A stretch of DNA of 62,054 bases from positions 1-62,054 of the forward strand of contig JACZKP010000149.1 of assembly GCA_014860005.1 (NCBI GenBank). The letters are read 5' to 3'. The stretch comes from Verrucomicrobiota bacterium (GTDB lineage Bacteria > Verrucomicrobiota > Verrucomicrobiae > Limisphaerales > UBA11358). The notes under the pieces are model-generated. The model did no database searches and was not told the origin of the DNA. It was given only the letters and a program-made list of their open reading frames with translations. This document shows, in pieces, positions 34,938 through 43,031 of this stretch; position 1 is the first letter of the stretch; each line of letters opens with the position of its first letter. Made by a program: the position numbers and the translations under genes.

Positions 34938-35591
34938 ATGCCATCGCTTTCGTCCATTGAACTGGCTGCCCGGCTCGACGCCACGCTTTGGAATCCCGTC
35001 GCCACCGCCGGTGACATCGAAGCCTTCTGCGCCGAGGCGCGCCATCACAAACTTCGCGCCGTGTGCGTGAACGGTTCGCGCGTTGAACTGGCATGCGCCC
35101 GGCTGGAAGACAGCAGTGTGCAAGTCGTCGCGCTTGTCAGTTTTCCGCTGGGCACGGCGGACGCGGACGTGAAGCGTTACGAAGTGGAGGCGGCCATTGA
35201 CCATGGCGCTCAGGAAATCGAACTGCCGTTGAACTGCGGACTGCTCAAGGATGGCGCCCATAAGGCCTTGCTGCGCGAACTGCGCGATGTGGTGGAAGCG
35301 GCCGACCAACGCCCCGTGTGCGTCACACTCGAAACTGCGCTGCTCACCCGGGAGGAAATCAATCTCGCCTGCGAGTTGATCGTGGAAGCCGGCGCGCAGG
35401 GTGTCTCCAGCAGCACAGATTTCCGCCCGGACGCCCGCGTCTCCGCTGACGACGTCAAGGCGCTACGCGAAGCGGTGGGACCGAAATTCATCGTGAAGGC
35501 TGCTGGCGGGATTTCCGACCCGCAAACCGCGTGCATTCTGCTCGATGCCGGCGCCAGCCGCCTGGGTTCAAGCGACGTTTGTGCGCTCTGA
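34938..35591 (+). CDS. DeoC-family protein lacking key catalytic residues
   Basis: 217 residues covering the whole TIM barrel of deoxyribose-phosphate aldolase: IELAARLDATLWNP, LRAVCVNGSRVELA, ALVSFPLGTADADVKRYE, KAAGGISDPQTACILLDAG. In E. coli DeoC the catalytic residues are D102, the Schiff-base K167 and K201. Here the D102 position is Glu (QEIELPL, E95), the K167 position is Ser (AGAQGVSSST, S157), and only the K201 equivalent remains (IVKAAGG, K187). A normal aldolase reaction through Schiff-base Lys167 is therefore unlikely. The frame is intact and well conserved elsewhere, so it may have another function. Confidence 0.8.
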   Translation: MPSLSSIELAARLDATLWNPVATAGDIEAFCAEARHHKLRAVCVNGSRVELACARLEDSSVQVVALVSFPLGTADADVKRYEVEAAIDHGAQEIELPLNCGLLKDGAHKALLRELRDVVEAADQRPVCVTLETALLTREEINLACELIVEAGAQGVSSSTDFRPDARVSADDVKALREAVGPKFIVKAAGGISDPQTACILLDAGASRLGSSDVCAL

Positions 35592-35697
35592 CGCCAGTTA
35601 ATCGAGGACTGACCCCGTCGCGTGCTGCGACCGCCCCGGGGGCAGCCCACAGATTTTTCTCCATTTCACGCCGTCCTTTGCGGTATGGTTGCCGCCG

Positions 35698-36759
35698 ATG
35701 AACATCGCCACGCATCGCAAAGCCATTGATCAACTGGACGCGCAGATCGTGCGCCTGCTCAACGAGCGCACCAACCACGTCCTGGCCATCGGCGAAATCA
35801 AGCTCAAGGCCGGCGAAGAAATTTATGTGCCGCATCGCGAGCGCAGTGTGCTCCAGCGCATCTGCCAATTGAACCAGGGGCCGATGACCGCCGACCAACT
35901 GCGCGCGGTGTATCGCGAAATCATGTCCAGCGCGCTGGCGCTCGAAAAGACCCTCACGATTGCCTATCTCGGACCGGAAGCCACGTTCACGCATCAGGCG
36001 GCGATCCGGCGCTTCGGATCAAGCCTGCATTACTCGGCGCAAAAAACCATTGGCGACGTATTCACCGAGGTCAGCAAGAACCGCGCGGATTACGGCGTCG
36101 TGCCGGTGGAGAATTCCACCGAAGGCGTTGTTACGCACACGCTCGACATGTTTGTGGACAGCGACCTGAAAGTGGTTTCGCAGATCATCCTGCCCGTGCA
36201 GCAATGCCTGTTGAGCAAGTCGCCGCGCACGAAGATTCAAAAGCTGTTTGCGCATCCGCAATCGCTCGCGCAATGCCGCGGCTGGATTCAGAACCATCTG
36301 CCGCGCGTGGAGATCATCGAGACGTCGTCCAACGCGCGTTCCGCCGAGTTTGCCGCGAAGGAGAAGAACACCGCCGCCATTGCAGGTCTGCTCGCCGCCG
36401 AGAAATACGGTTTGCCCGTGCTCGAATACGATATTCAGGACAACGCCGCCAACGCCACGCGCTTCCTGGTGCTGGGCCGCCAGTGCAGTCCGCCCACCGC
36501 CAACGACCGCACCAGTCTCATGGTAAGCATCATGGACAAGGTGGGCGCGCTGCATCGTGCGCTGGATGCGTTCCGCCGCTACCGCATCAATCTCACGAGA
36601 ATCGAGTCGCGCCCCAGCAAGCGTAAGGCGTGGGCGTATTTCTTCTTCATTGATTGCGACGGCCACATGCAGGACGGGAAAGTCACCAAGGCCATCCGGT
36701 TGCTCGAAGAGCAATGTAGTTTTGTGAAAGTACTGGGTTCGTATCCAAATACGGAATAG
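35698..36759 (+). CDS. pheA: Bifunctional chorismate mutase/prephenate dehydratase (P-protein)
   Basis: 353 residues from the ATG at 35698. Chorismate mutase of the AroQ type (1-88: HRKAIDQLDAQIVRLLNERTNHVLAIGEIK). Prephenate dehydratase (about 90-275: IAYLGPEATFTHQAA, YGVVPVENSTEGVV, NAATRF-type motif ANATRFLVLG). ACT domain (about 280-350) with ESRPSKRKAWAYFFFID, the phenylalanine-binding ESRP motif. It makes phenylpyruvate from chorismate in phenylalanine synthesis and is expected to be inhibited by Phe. It is followed after 44 bp by kdsD. Confidence 0.95.
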   Translation: MNIATHRKAIDQLDAQIVRLLNERTNHVLAIGEIKLKAGEEIYVPHRERSVLQRICQLNQGPMTADQLRAVYREIMSSALALEKTLTIAYLGPEATFTHQAAIRRFGSSLHYSAQKTIGDVFTEVSKNRADYGVVPVENSTEGVVTHTLDMFVDSDLKVVSQIILPVQQCLLSKSPRTKIQKLFAHPQSLAQCRGWIQNHLPRVEIIETSSNARSAEFAAKEKNTAAIAGLLAAEKYGLPVLEYDIQDNAANATRFLVLGRQCSPPTANDRTSLMVSIMDKVGALHRALDAFRRYRINLTRIESRPSKRKAWAYFFFIDCDGHMQDGKVTKAIRLLEEQCSFVKVLGSYPNTE

Positions 36760-36803
36760 GGGCGGGTTGAAACAGTCATGCGGATCCGCACCGCCGAAGC
36801 ATC

Positions 36804-37775
36804 ATGAGTCATCTGGCCAAAGCCCGCGCCGTGTTCGACATCGAGCTTGCCGCGCTCCGCCGAGTGCGCGCGCAGCTCGACGCGTCGTTTGATCGCGCCG
36901 TGGATTGCATTGTTCAGGCGCTCCGGCAACACGGGAAGGTTGTGATCGTGGGGATCGGCAAGTCCGGCAACGTCGGACAAAAGATCGCCGCCACCCTCAC
37001 CAGCACCGGTTCGACCAGTGTGGTGCTCAACAGCGTGGACGCGTTGCACGGCGACCTGGGCATCGTAAACGACGGCGACGTGATCCTGGCGCTGAGTTAT
37101 TCCGGCGAATCAGAGGAGTTGTTGAGCTTGCTGCCAGCTTTGAAGCGGTTTTCCATCAAAGTCATTGCGCTGACGGGCGGGGTGAAATCGTCACTCGCGC
37201 GGCACAGCGACGTGGTGTTGAACGCGCGCGTGCCCCGGGAAGCGTGTCCATTCAACCTCGCCCCCACAGCCAGCACCACCGCCATGCTGGTGTTGGGCGA
37301 CGCGCTGGCCGTTGCCGTGCTACAGGCGCGCGGCTTTACGCAAAAGGATTTTGCCCGGTATCATCCGGCGGGCGCGATTGGCCGCGCCATGCTGCTGCAC
37401 GTGGGCGACATCATGCGCACCGGCAACCGCAACGCCGTGGCCAGCGAGAACCTGCCCGTCAAGCAGGCGTTGCTCGTGATGACGCAGGCCAAATCCGGAA
37501 GTCTTAGCGTGGTGAACGCCCGCGGCAGACTGGTGGGTGTGTTCACCGACGGCGATTTCCGCCGCCGCATGGCGACGGATGAAACCTTGCTGGCGAGACC
37601 GTTGAAGGCGGTGATGACGCGCAAGCCGGTTTGTATTCGCGAAACGGCGCTTGCGGTCGAGGCGCTCAAAGTTTTTGATGAACGGAACATTGACGATTTG
37701 ATCGTCGTCAACGCGAAGCACGAGCCAGTGGGGCTGGTGGATTCGCAGGATTTACCGAAACTCAAGATCATGTAA
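36804..37775 (+). CDS. kdsD: D-arabinose 5-phosphate isomerase KdsD/KpsF
   Basis: 323 residues. A SIS domain (about 30-190: VVIVGIGKSGNVGQKIAATLTSTG, LALSYSGESEELL, APTASTTAMLVLGDALAVAVL, KDFARYHPAGAIGR) and two CBS domains (about 200-255 and 265-320). It converts ribulose 5-phosphate to arabinose 5-phosphate, the first step to KDO for lipopolysaccharide, consistent with a diderm cell. It runs with pheA and the following esterase on the same strand. Confidence 0.95.
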   Translation: MSHLAKARAVFDIELAALRRVRAQLDASFDRAVDCIVQALRQHGKVVIVGIGKSGNVGQKIAATLTSTGSTSVVLNSVDALHGDLGIVNDGDVILALSYSGESEELLSLLPALKRFSIKVIALTGGVKSSLARHSDVVLNARVPREACPFNLAPTASTTAMLVLGDALAVAVLQARGFTQKDFARYHPAGAIGRAMLLHVGDIMRTGNRNAVASENLPVKQALLVMTQAKSGSLSVVNARGRLVGVFTDGDFRRRMATDETLLARPLKAVMTRKPVCIRETALAVEALKVFDERNIDDLIVVNAKHEPVGLVDSQDLPKLKIM

Positions 37776-37815
37776 CGGCTGGCGGCAATTCTGCCGGCCA
37801 CAATCGTAATCCAAA

Positions 37816-38580
37816 ATGACAACGCAATTGAAATACCTGGCCGCCCTTACGCTGGCGCTGGTGTCGGTCACGCCCATGAAAGCCAAAGCTCAAAGCTCCC
37901 CTACCGTCCTTGCGGCCAAGTCGCTGAATTGGACCGTCACCCGCACCGAGGAAACGAAGTATCTGATCTACCTGCCGCAGGATTACAATGCGCAGTCGGG
38001 CAAACGCTGGCCACTAATGGTGTTCCTGCACGGTGCCGGTGAACGCGGCACGGACCTCCAGCGCGTCGCCATTCACGGTCCGCCGATGCTGGTCAAGCAG
38101 GGCAAGGATTTTCCCTTCATCATCATCGCGCCGCAGTGTCTGGACGACCGGCGCTGGGAAAACGACGGCTTGCTGCAATTGCTCGACCACGCCATCGCCA
38201 GCCACGCGGTGGACACGAACCGCGTTTATCTTACCGGCCTGAGCATGGGCGGTTACGGCACGTGGCGGCTGGGATTGACCCATCCCGAACGGTTTGCGGC
38301 CATCGCTCCCATCTGCGGTGGCGGTGAATTCATTGACGTCCTCCTCTCCAACCGCAGCAAGGCCGCGGCGTTGCGCAGCCTGCCCGTCTGGGCGTTCCAC
38401 GGAGCGAAAGACCAGGTCGTGCCGCTGGACGAATCCGAGCGGATGGTGAACGTGCTCAAGAAGGTTGGCGTCAAGGACGTGAAACTGACGGTATATCCGG
38501 AGACAGACCACAATTCGTGGACGGAAACCTACAACAACCCGGAGTTTTACGAGTGGTTGTTGAAGCACGCGCGGAAGTGA
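37816..38580 (+). CDS. Secreted alpha/beta-hydrolase (carboxylesterase/PHB-depolymerase-like)
   Basis: 254 residues with a signal peptide (YLAALTLALVSVTPMKAKAQ). Fold motifs: WPLMVFLHGAGERGTD (oxyanion region), nucleophile elbow GLSMGGYGTW (S143), Asp in FHGAKDQVVP, His in PETDHNSW. Homologues are peptidase-like or feruloyl/acetyl esterases exported to act on polymers. The substrate is unknown. The gene starts 41 bp after kdsD. Confidence 0.85.
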   Translation: MTTQLKYLAALTLALVSVTPMKAKAQSSPTVLAAKSLNWTVTRTEETKYLIYLPQDYNAQSGKRWPLMVFLHGAGERGTDLQRVAIHGPPMLVKQGKDFPFIIIAPQCLDDRRWENDGLLQLLDHAIASHAVDTNRVYLTGLSMGGYGTWRLGLTHPERFAAIAPICGGGEFIDVLLSNRSKAAALRSLPVWAFHGAKDQVVPLDESERMVNVLKKVGVKDVKLTVYPETDHNSWTETYNNPEFYEWLLKHARK

Positions 38581-38736
38581 ATCCGGTCAGGCCGTGAAGC
38601 GCACGGGTAACTACACCAATCCATGGGGACCCAGTGGTAACGTCCACTTGTCGCTCTCTTCAAGGATTCGGCCTCCCACACCACCTTGCGAAGCAGCGCG
38701 TCATGACACGCAACGCGGCTTCCAATAGCGGCAAAT

Positions 38737-40506
38737 TCAGTGGTGCCGGCTCCGGGCGAAGGCAAACGGAGCGAGGCTCACCCGCACCAACGGCAGCGCG
38801 AGCACGGCCAGGAGGGCCAGCAAGTGGCTCATCGCCCCACTGACGGGCGCGATCAAAACCAGCAGGAGCAAAGCTTCGGTGCCGAACAGCCAAGCGGTGA
38901 AATACTTCAGGGCGGTTCGCGCTGAAACCATTCCCCGCTGCATCGCAACGCTGCACAGACGCGCGGCCAATCCCAGCTTGAGCAGACAGCAAATGGCCAA
39001 CGTCCACGGCAGCCAGGCCGGTTCCAGCAGGAGTCGCTCGAATTCCACGGGATGCTGGAGACACCACATGCCCAGCCCGGGTGCCGAGAAGAGAGTGATG
39101 AAGACAACAATGCACACGGAGAGATTGAAAAGGTATTTGTTTTCCAACACTCCAAGGTAAATGTTCGCCGCCAACAATCGCCACGTTAGCAGGATCAGAG
39201 TTGCGAAGACGAACAGGACCACCACCGCCGACAGCACCACGATTCCGGTCAAAAGGTCCGGTTGAAAAGTTTGCAGCACAAAGAAGGAATTGACCGGCAA
39301 CCGGCTCCAGTCCACGCACGCTGCAAGCCAGAGAGCGGTCATCACGAAAACCAGCAGCCAGGTGACGAAGGCGCTCCACGCCGCGGTCTTGAGTTTCGCC
39401 GCGCACCAGACTTCCCCGGTCATCGGGCGCATGGCGTGAAACAGGGTCAGGCCAAGTTCCTTCCCCCAGAAATTCGTTTTACCAAATCCTTGTCCGATGA
39501 TGAAGGCGAGCGCAAAGGGCAGAACGAAGATCCAGAATAGAATCCAAAGGATCAGGTTTGCCGACAGTGGTTCGCCTGCCGAATAGCGGACCAGTGTGGC
39601 CGGGAGGACGATCAGCAGCAGCACCACGCCGACGCTGGCGGGCAACAGGATGCCGTTGCGACGCCACTCGAACCAGGATTGGGCGGCCTCCGCCGAGGCA
39701 AAAGGTTTTGGCCGCGCCGGCGACAGTGGCACGGGCGTCGCGCCCGTTCGAATCGAAACGCACGAGCGGGACGCCCATGCGACTAACAGGTTCATTGAAA
39801 CAAGCCGAATTCGGGGCCAGGTGATTTTGAAACTCGCGCCATGCCGTTGTCGCCCCACGGCCCAGCAGGCGGCGCAATACGACGCGACACTCAACGCACA
39901 CAAAACGCCCATTTGGATCGTATGCAGGTTCACGAACCGGGAGCGTTCCGTGCCTGGCATTAAGAAGCGGAGGATGTCCGCGCTGAACAGTATCCATCCG
40001 AAAGTCAGGACGGTGCCGAACACGCCCAGGACAATCAGGCGGGTGATGCGGAAATTGGCCAACGCCCAGACGATGGCTTGGAAACAAACCATCCCGGTCG
40101 CCAGATAAAGGCACGGCCAGCCGAAGGGAAATGGTACGGACCTATGCCGGAAGACCAAGCCCGCCCAGCCGAGATAAATCAGGCTGACGGTCGCCGCACC
40201 GAAGAGCATAGGGTGGATGACCAGTTGCCAGGTCCGCACCGGCAAGGTGAATAGTCGCACTGGAAACCCCGTGAACCGCTGTTTCCGATCACTCTCGGTG
40301 AATTTGAGACGGACGAAGACCACTGCGAGCGACAGCGCCATCGGCAACGTGCAAAAATCAACAAACCTTTTGCTTGCAGCCGGTGTTCCGGACAGGAACT
40401 GCTGAACAATAGCGCAAGCGGGAATAGCCGCGAGCACGGCCAGAAACGTAAAGCGGCTTTCCCGGCAGATTTCCCAAACCATGGCGGCCCCCGGGGAACG
40501 GGTCAT
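38737..40506 (-). CDS. ABC-2 type transporter permease with an inserted palindrome
   Basis: 589 residues from the ATG at 40506; earlier in-frame starts overlap the ATPase gene. A dozen or more hydrophobic segments form two halves (first about 15-240, second about 275-589). Between them, residues 242-260 are encoded by a 58-bp palindromic repeat also found at 660-717, giving WASRSCVSIRTGATPVPL in a polar linker. The permease is the membrane part of an exporter with the ATPase at 40533. It is the last gene of the gntR-ATPase-permease operon. The cargo is unknown. Confidence 0.82.
   Translation of the reverse strand: MTRSPGAAMVWEICRESRFTFLAVLAAIPACAIVQQFLSGTPAASKRFVDFCTLPMALSLAVVFVRLKFTESDRKQRFTGFPVRLFTLPVRTWQLVIHPMLFGAATVSLIYLGWAGLVFRHRSVPFPFGWPCLYLATGMVCFQAIVWALANFRITRLIVLGVFGTVLTFGWILFSADILRFLMPGTERSRFVNLHTIQMGVLCALSVASYCAACWAVGRQRHGASFKITWPRIRLVSMNLLVAWASRSCVSIRTGATPVPLSPARPKPFASAEAAQSWFEWRRNGILLPASVGVVLLLIVLPATLVRYSAGEPLSANLILWILFWIFVLPFALAFIIGQGFGKTNFWGKELGLTLFHAMRPMTGEVWCAAKLKTAAWSAFVTWLLVFVMTALWLAACVDWSRLPVNSFFVLQTFQPDLLTGIVVLSAVVVLFVFATLILLTWRLLAANIYLGVLENKYLFNLSVCIVVFITLFSAPGLGMWCLQHPVEFERLLLEPAWLPWTLAICCLLKLGLAARLCSVAMQRGMVSARTALKYFTAWLFGTEALLLLVLIAPVSGAMSHLLALLAVLALPLVRVSLAPFAFARSRHH
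39726..39783. repeat. 58-bp palindromic element, family A, copy inside the permease gene
   Basis: Arms GTGGCACGGGCGTCGCG and, at the other end, CGGGACGCCCATGCGAC, imperfectly inverted, with GTTCGAATCGAA in the middle. Same length and plan as 660-717. It is read without a stop in the permease frame. Confidence 0.85.
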
Positions 40507-40532
40507 CCGTCTCGCAATGGAAGCCGGCGGAT

Positions 40533-41447
40533 TCACACGGAATGTTTTTGAGCCGCTCGCGCGACGAAAATTTCGTCCAACGTCGGGATTTGTTCGGAAA
40601 CGACGCGAGCGCCGAGCGTCACCACGTCGGCGATCAGTTCCTCGCGAGCCCCGTTGCAGAGCGCAGTCCATTCGCGGCCCGAACCCGTGAGACTCAGGGC
40701 CTGAACAATTTTCGGCGGTGCGGATTGCGGTTCGTTAAAGCGCAACACCAGCCGGCGGTGGGTGGACTTGACGTCGTCCAATTGGCCGCACAGGACAACT
40801 TTGCCCTGATGAATCATCGCGAGTTGGTCGGACACGCGCTCGATCTCGTCCAGCAAATGTGAGGAGAAAAAAACCGTGCGTCCTTCCTCGGCCACCGTGC
40901 GGATGACCGCTTCCAGAATGTCGCGGCGCACGATTGGGTCGAGGCCGGTGCTCGGTTCATCCAGCAGCAGCAACTCGGGCCGGAACGCGAGGGCGAGGAG
41001 CAATCCCGCCTTGGCCTGCTGGCCTTGCGAGAGCGTTTTGACCTGCGCCGCCGGATCAAGGCCGAATTGCTCGCGCAGTTCTTCCGCGTAGGTTTCATCC
41101 CACTTGGGATAAAAGGCCTGCGTATAGCGAAGTAGGTGATCCACCCGCATCCAGCCGGGCAAATCGCGATACTCAGAGAGATAGCCAGTCCGGCTCAGGA
41201 CGCCCACTGGCTCCGCCACGGGATTCAGCCCGAAGACGCGAACCGATCCCGCTTCGGCTTTTAGTAAACCGAGGATGTGCTTGATCAGCGTGGTCTTGCC
41301 GGCCCCGTTCTCACCGACAAGGCCGAACACGCAGCCGCGCGGCACATAGAGCGACACGTTGTCCAAGGCGATTTTCGCGCCGAATCGGCGGCGCAACTCC
41401 GTGATCGCGATCACGGCGTCAGCGGAAGATGGGGAAGGAAATTTCAT
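40533..41447 (-). CDS. ABC transporter ATP-binding protein
   Basis: 304 residues. Walker A VGENGAGKTTLIKHIL (about 39-54), Q-loop region GYLSEYRDLP, signature TLSQGQQAKAGLLLALAF, Walker B ELLLLDEPSTGLDP, H-loop FFSSHLL. A C-terminal extension of about 80 residues (MIHQGKVVLCGQ onward) is typical of ABC-2 exporters. The start ATG overlaps the GntR stop in ATGA, so the two are translationally coupled. It powers the permease at 38737. Confidence 0.94.
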   Translation of the reverse strand: MKFPSPSSADAVIAITELRRRFGAKIALDNVSLYVPRGCVFGLVGENGAGKTTLIKHILGLLKAEAGSVRVFGLNPVAEPVGVLSRTGYLSEYRDLPGWMRVDHLLRYTQAFYPKWDETYAEELREQFGLDPAAQVKTLSQGQQAKAGLLLALAFRPELLLLDEPSTGLDPIVRRDILEAVIRTVAEEGRTVFFSSHLLDEIERVSDQLAMIHQGKVVLCGQLDDVKSTHRRLVLRFNEPQSAPPKIVQALSLTGSGREWTALCNGAREELIADVVTLGARVVSEQIPTLDEIFVARAAQKHSV

Positions 41448-41836
41448 TTTCCGGCCTGGGAATGGATGGCCTCGTGACGCTCTTGCAGCAACTCAGAGAC
41501 TTCCGCCAATTCGACGTCGAGTTGATACGCTTCCGCCAGCAAAGCGTCCACGCGCTGAGCCAGCAGCTTGCGTTTCTCGCGTTGAGTAAGCGGCGACGGG
41601 ATTTCGGAAACATACGTTCCGGAGCCGTGGCGTTTGGTGACCAGGCCAGCGCGTTCCAATTCCAGATAAGCCCGCGCCACAGTGTTGGGATTGACGACGA
41701 GTTGCTCGGCCAGCACGCGGATGGGCGGAATCTCCTCACCTGCGGCCAGGCGACCGGCAGCGGCAAGGTGCTTTACCTGGTTGACGATCTGGAGATAGAT
41801 CGGGACGCCGTCATGGGAATTGATATGAATTTGCAA
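41444..41836 (-). CDS. GntR-family regulator, YtrA type
   Basis: 130 residues. The start is TTG (a stop codon lies three codons upstream, and no ATG precedes the domain). Winged HTH: GVPIYLQIVNQVKHLAAAGRL, IPPIRVLAEQLVVNPNTVARAYLELERAGLV, HGSGTYVSE. The C-terminal 50 residues are a short helical dimerisation region, as in the YtrA subgroup, which usually sits at the head of ABC exporter operons and represses them. That matches the coupled ATPase downstream. A candidate operator lies 38 bp upstream. Confidence 0.9.
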   Translation of the reverse strand: MQIHINSHDGVPIYLQIVNQVKHLAAAGRLAAGEEIPPIRVLAEQLVVNPNTVARAYLELERAGLVTKRHGSGTYVSEIPSPLTQREKRKLLAQRVDALLAEAYQLDVELAEVSELLQERHEAIHSQAGK

Positions 41837-41874
41837 AAGCGTTCAGTGGTTGGCGGATGTTGTCGTCGCACAAA

Positions 41875-41896
41875 GTGTATTACTCTACTAGCACAC
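41875..41896. promoter_or_regulatory. Candidate operator of the GntR/YtrA regulator
   Basis: Inverted repeat GTGT-AT-TA, CTCTAC, TA-GC-ACAC: six of eight positions match in each arm. On the minus strand TTGACC lies upstream (about 41909-41914), compatible with a -35 box, so a bound regulator would cover the promoter. Confidence 0.45.
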
Positions 41897-41964
41897 GCTA
41901 CGCACAAGGGTCAAATGTTTCTTTCGCGTGTTTGGGACAATGGTGGGGCGCAACCACGGGCTCC

Positions 41965-42108
41965 AGAAATGTAGAAGTTGAAGATCGGCGCGGACTCGGC
42001 GCGCGGCGCGTATTCCATTTTGCTCAAGCGCATTTCTTTGCCGATGAATTGCGCGAGTTCTTTCTGGCTGATTTCGCCCAGACCTTTGAAGCGCGTGATT
42101 TTCGGTTT
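41965..42108 (-). pseudogene. Fragment of a ParE/GyrB type II topoisomerase subunit
   Basis: 48 codons read KPKITRFKGLGEISQKELAQ, FIGKEMRLSKMEYAP and IFNFYIS, matching the conserved Toprim/C-terminal stretch of ParE/GyrB (ITRFKGLGEISP...FIGKDIRL...FYMGKNTP). The sequence stops matching where the family continues with MGKNTPER and has no upstream part, so it is a short relic. Confidence 0.75.
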
Positions 42109-42115
42109 TTGGCCT

Positions 42116-42997
42116 GACGATCTGCAATTCCTCGAGAAGGTTCCGCTGGCCGCCGCTCTAAACCGCAGAGAATTCACCAAAGCTGAAATCGATGAGGGGA
42201 GTTACGTTGCGATGGGCGGCATCCTCACAGACGATTTGGCTAGCCAGATTCGGTCTGAGAGCAGAAGCAAGTTTGGCCGCGGGTTTAAGCCGCAATTGGT
42301 TCCGAACCCTTCCGGTGATCCTGAGCTCTTCTTCTATGCGTCCCTGAGCAAAAATCTGGCCTTCGACAAGCACTTCCAAGTCAGCGATCATCCCATGAGG
42401 TTTGGCACTAACGAGGTGGTCGCCTTTGGTATCGAACGCTCGCACTTGGCCAATGGAGATTACGTGGACACGGACCCGTTGTGGCGGCAGGTGCGCCTGT
42501 TGAACTTCCGAACAACGAACAATTTCATCATCGAACTGAAAACCAAATCAGAGAACGACACGCTGATTCTCGCCAAGATGACTCCGCAGAGCACGCTGGC
42601 CGAAACGGTGGGAGAAGTCCTCCAGCGAACCAAGACAGCTGCCACACCGGAAGCTGACCTTGTCAAACTGCTTGTTCCCAAGATGGACTTTTCTCTGACG
42701 CGAACTTATGACGAGTTGCTGGGGAAGCATTTGGCTTTCGGGATGACAAACCGAGCGAATACGCTTCAAATTGTTGCGGCTGATCAGATCACCCGCTTTC
42801 GTCTCGACGAAAGGGGAGCGTTGCTGGAATCCGAGGCGAGACTGGTTGCCACGGCAGAGACACCTCCTCAAGTGCGAGTGGATTTGATTTTCGACCGGCC
42901 GTTTCTGGTGCAGCTGCAGCGTGTCGGCGCTCGCACGCCTTACTTCGCACTGTGGATTGACAATGCGGAACTGCTGGCGCCGTGGAGCGGGCAGTGA
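42116..42997 (+). CDS. Serpin-like protein, 5' end lost or uncertain
   Basis: The frame is open from 41978, but its first 46 codons are antisense to the topoisomerase relic, so the true coding part starts at or after 42116; an ATG at 42212 (MGGILTDDLASQIRSE) is the first sensible start. Features: ELFFYASLSKNLAFDKHF, FIIELKTKSENDTLILAKM, LLVPKMDFSLTRTYDELLG, ITRFRLDERGALLESEA and DLIFDRPFLVQLQR...YFALWIDNAELL. The last three match serpin strand 5A and reactive-loop surroundings (VDE.G.EA, FDRPF). I infer a divergent serpin-superfamily protein that lost its N-terminus next to the relic. Confidence 0.5.
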   Translation, partial: DDLQFLEKVPLAAALNRREFTKAEIDEGSYVAMGGILTDDLASQIRSESRSKFGRGFKPQLVPNPSGDPELFFYASLSKNLAFDKHFQVSDHPMRFGTNEVVAFGIERSHLANGDYVDTDPLWRQVRLLNFRTTNNFIIELKTKSENDTLILAKMTPQSTLAETVGEVLQRTKTAATPEADLVKLLVPKMDFSLTRTYDELLGKHLAFGMTNRANTLQIVAADQITRFRLDERGALLESEARLVATAETPPQVRVDLIFDRPFLVQLQRVGARTPYFALWIDNAELLAPWSGQ

Positions 42998-43031
42998 GCA
43001 CGGCTCCCGCTACATTGCAGCGCCGCGCGGC

